This document shows positions 62,099-64,000 of a stretch of 64,000 nt of DNA, one piece after another. The notes beneath the pieces were generated by a model. That model was not told the origin of the DNA. It saw only the letters and a list, made by a program, of their open reading frames with translations, and ran no database searches. The position numbers and the translations under genes are program-made. The DNA is from Thermalbibacter longus (GTDB lineage: Bacteria > Chloroflexota > Chloroflexia > Thermomicrobiales > Thermomicrobiaceae): contig NZ_JAMSLR010000010.1 of assembly GCF_023806485.1 (NCBI RefSeq), positions 41,718-105,717 on the forward strand, given 5' to 3'. Position 1 is the first letter of the stretch, and every line of letters starts with the position of its first letter.

Positions 62099-63817
62099 TT
62101 ACTTCTGTAGCCACGTTTCCTGGAGCATGATCCCGGAGAAGAAGCCTAGCGCGCCAGGTAGATGCTGGTAACCCTGCACTTCCTTCCGAAGAGCCTCCCC
62201 ATCCTGCCGGTAGACGAGGAACGTCCAAGGAGCTAACTCCAGTATGCGCTGCTCTAATCGCTTATAGATGTCCTTGCGCTGTTCCTGACCTTGTGTAGCT
62301 CGGCCCTCCTGAAGCAGCCGATCGATCTCTTCATCGGAGAATCCGGTCGACTTGCTATGTGGGGAGCCGGTCGCAAAGAAGTTGGTCAGGAAATCCGGAT
62401 CGAGGACTTCCGGCGCCAGGCCATGGATGCGAAACTGATACTCGCCCTTCGTGTGCTTCTGGACGACCGTCTGCCAATCATAGAGCTCGAGCTTGCAGTC
62501 GATTCCGATTGCCTGGAGGTTGTTTTGAACCACCTGAGCGGTACTTTGATGCATTCCGTACTGAGAAGTCGACATGAGAGTCACCGAGAAGCCATTTGCG
62601 TATCCGGCCTCTGCGAGTAATTGCTTCGCCTTATCTGGGTCATATGTATAGGTTCCTTCGAGTTCCTTGTTATAGGCCCAGCTTTGAGGCGGGATGACCC
62701 CTCCGGTAATCTCGACAGCTCGCCCGAAGAAAGCCGCGTCGATGATCGCCTTCCGGTCGTACGCGTAGCTCAGCGCAACTCGCACCTTAGGATCATCGAA
62801 AGGCTTAACCCGAACGTTGTACTGCACGCACATGAATGCCGAATTCTCGCCAGTCGCGAGCTGCAGACTCGGATCGCTCTCGATCGATTGCATGTCCTTC
62901 CAGGGGACGTAATCCGCGATATGGGCATCCCCACCCTTCACCGCCGACACGCGGGTGTTTTCGTCTTGGTAGGGAATGAAAACGATCCGGTCGAGGTAGG
63001 GTCGTCCCTCGTGATGGTACGACTGGTTTCGCTCCACCTCGATACGGACTCCCGGTTCTCGAGAGATCAATTTGAAGGGGCCGGTTCCTACTGCGGTCGT
63101 GTTGGGATCACCGCCACTCTCGAGGAATTTCTTCGAGAGAATAGCCGTTTCGGGATGGGCGAAATATTCGAGGAGCGCCGCATGCGGCTGTGCGAGCCTG
63201 AACACAATCGTCTGCTCATCCTCAACGGTGATCTCGGAGATAGTTGACATCTCGACCTTGCGTGTTGCGCCGGTCGCCTCATCCTGAATGCGCTCGATGG
63301 ACACCTTCACGTCCTCGGCGGTCACCGGCGTCCCGTCATGGAAGGTAACACCCTCCCGAAGAACGACGGTGTACTGTAGGCCATCATCTGAGATCTCCCA
63401 CTCCGCGGCCAAATCCGGTAGTAGTTCGCCATCAACGCCGTATCGCAGGAGTCCGTTGTACAACTGTAACTTCACGCACCGGGCTGCCGTACCTGTCGAG
63501 ATATGCGGGTCGAGATTAGGGGGGTCCGACGAGAGGGCGTAGATCAGCTCACCCCCATGGGCCGGCTCGCCTGTCGCTGGACTTGATGCCGGTGTTGCGG
63601 CCATACCCGCAGTTGGCGAAACCTGCGTGCCGGGTGCTGAAGTGGATGTAGGCGCTGAGTCCCTCGGCGTCTCTGGCTCACCGCCGCATGCGGATAAGAG
63701 CGCTCCAGCTGCCAGTGATCCAACTGCTCCGGCGCCGAGTCGCAGCACGGTTCGTCGGTTCAGAGGGCGCGAGGTCAACGCCAGCAAACGCGCCTGCACC
63801 GGTGCTTGCTCCGTCAT
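62099..63817 (-). CDS. ABC transporter substrate-binding protein, family 5
   Basis: The 572-aa extracellular solute-binding protein has a Tat-type signal (Arg21-Arg22 in LNRRTVLRLGAGAVG) and a lipobox with Cys44 in LLSACGG, so it is probably an exported lipoprotein. After a Ser/Thr/Pro linker comes the family-5 (peptide/oligosaccharide/nickel) fold with the family-typical VLREGVTFHDGTPVTAEDVK and AVGTGPFKLI. The start at 63817 has AAGGAG 11-16 bases upstream. It heads the operon. Confidence 0.93.
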   Translation of the reverse strand: MTEQAPVQARLLALTSRPLNRRTVLRLGAGAVGSLAAGALLSACGGEPETPRDSAPTSTSAPGTQVSPTAGMAATPASSPATGEPAHGGELIYALSSDPPNLDPHISTGTAARCVKLQLYNGLLRYGVDGELLPDLAAEWEISDDGLQYTVVLREGVTFHDGTPVTAEDVKVSIERIQDEATGATRKVEMSTISEITVEDEQTIVFRLAQPHAALLEYFAHPETAILSKKFLESGGDPNTTAVGTGPFKLISREPGVRIEVERNQSYHHEGRPYLDRIVFIPYQDENTRVSAVKGGDAHIADYVPWKDMQSIESDPSLQLATGENSAFMCVQYNVRVKPFDDPKVRVALSYAYDRKAIIDAAFFGRAVEITGGVIPPQSWAYNKELEGTYTYDPDKAKQLLAEAGYANGFSVTLMSTSQYGMHQSTAQVVQNNLQAIGIDCKLELYDWQTVVQKHTKGEYQFRIHGLAPEVLDPDFLTNFFATGSPHSKSTGFSDEEIDRLLQEGRATQGQEQRKDIYKRLEQRILELAPWTFLVYRQDGEALRKEVQGYQHLPGALGFFSGIMLQETWLQK

Positions 63818-64000
63818 CTCTCTCTCCTTCACTGTGGGATGACCCCGCTAACGGTAACTTGCTCCTCGCCTCTCACACATTTCCTCGTTATCTCCGTTTA
63901 TCTCTCCTCCTCTGCGCTCAGTCGCTCATACTGATGATCCGCGCACTCTTAGCGTGGCACCAACCTAGGCTCGTAGGCCTCTGGCCGCCGGTTGGCCAGC
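63818..64000. other. Upstream region of the ABC operon
   Basis: The leader before the binding-protein gene is A/G-rich on the minus strand (GAGGAGGAGAGATAAACGGAG) and contains no recognisable gene. No convincing promoter pair was found before the window ends. Confidence 0.4.

Overview
The window is GC-rich bacterial chromosome with tightly packed genes. Gene content and protein style (PurS/PurQ/small PurL, split glycine decarboxylase, GT-C membrane transferases, YtxH-like and YibE/F proteins, many GTG/TTG starts) suggest a Chloroflexota bacterium of the Thermomicrobia type. That placement is inference; no 16S rRNA gene is present. Recognisable promoters follow a TTGACA / TATAAT pattern with 17-18 bp spacers. 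There is no rRNA, CRISPR array, intact insertion sequence or prophage; one tRNA gene is present.

Layout. 0-6.3 kb, minus strand: glmS-tatD-rdgB-Mur ligase-HAD hydrolase, then tRNA-Asp. The long glmS leader carries a clear glmS ribozyme. 6.4-13.7 kb, plus: a purine operon purB-purC-purS-purQ-purL-purF. 13.8-18.4 kb: a GT-C mannosyltransferase-like protein, then gcvT-gcvH-gcvPA with no gcvPB beside it. 18.6-23.3 kb: PadR regulator preceded by a coupled 30-codon ORF, then an ABC ATPase and a large FtsX-type permease. 23.3-28.9 kb: DUF1028 protein, YibE/F membrane protein, a rhodanese divergent from a TetR regulator over a shared operator-like palindrome, an O6-alkylguanine methyltransferase, rhomboid protease and two YtxH-like proteins. 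29.1-33.6 kb: hutH, sucCD and a class II aldolase-like protein.

33.6-42.2 kb: HEAT-repeat protein, small CxxC protein, MmgE/PrpD protein, D-cysteine desulfhydrase-like enzyme, a pair of paralogous unknown genes (one interrupted by an in-frame TGA), and a large PAS/GAF protein ending in a LuxR helix-turn-helix. 42.6-47.0 kb: a SnoaL-like protein, then an aminotransferase, a guanidine-modifying-fold enzyme and a histone-deacetylase-fold amidohydrolase, an arrangement that looks like a small nitrogen-compound catabolic set. 47-49.2 kb: zinc-ribbon membrane protein, lipoprotein and an unknown protein. 49.5-54.9 kb: acyl-CoA dehydrogenase, enoyl-CoA hydratase, EtfB, EtfA and a FixC-like quinone oxidoreductase, which together would move acyl-CoA electrons to the quinone pool. 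55-58.6 kb: membrane proteins, two of them glycosyltransferase-like. 59-63.8 kb: CHY zinc-finger protein, then a minus-strand peptide-type ABC importer operon ending in a creatininase-family hydrolase; its transporter genes are visibly more A/T-rich than the rest.

The strongest non-protein finding is the glmS ribozyme at about 6105-6250 (minus). Other items worth a look are the TGA-broken paralog at 38063-38626 with a perfect 15-bp inverted repeat in its leader, the 16-bp perfect hairpin inside the ABC operon, the TetR/rhodanese operator-promoter, the nested inverted repeats between gcvH and gcvPA, and the class II aldolase lacking one metal-binding histidine.
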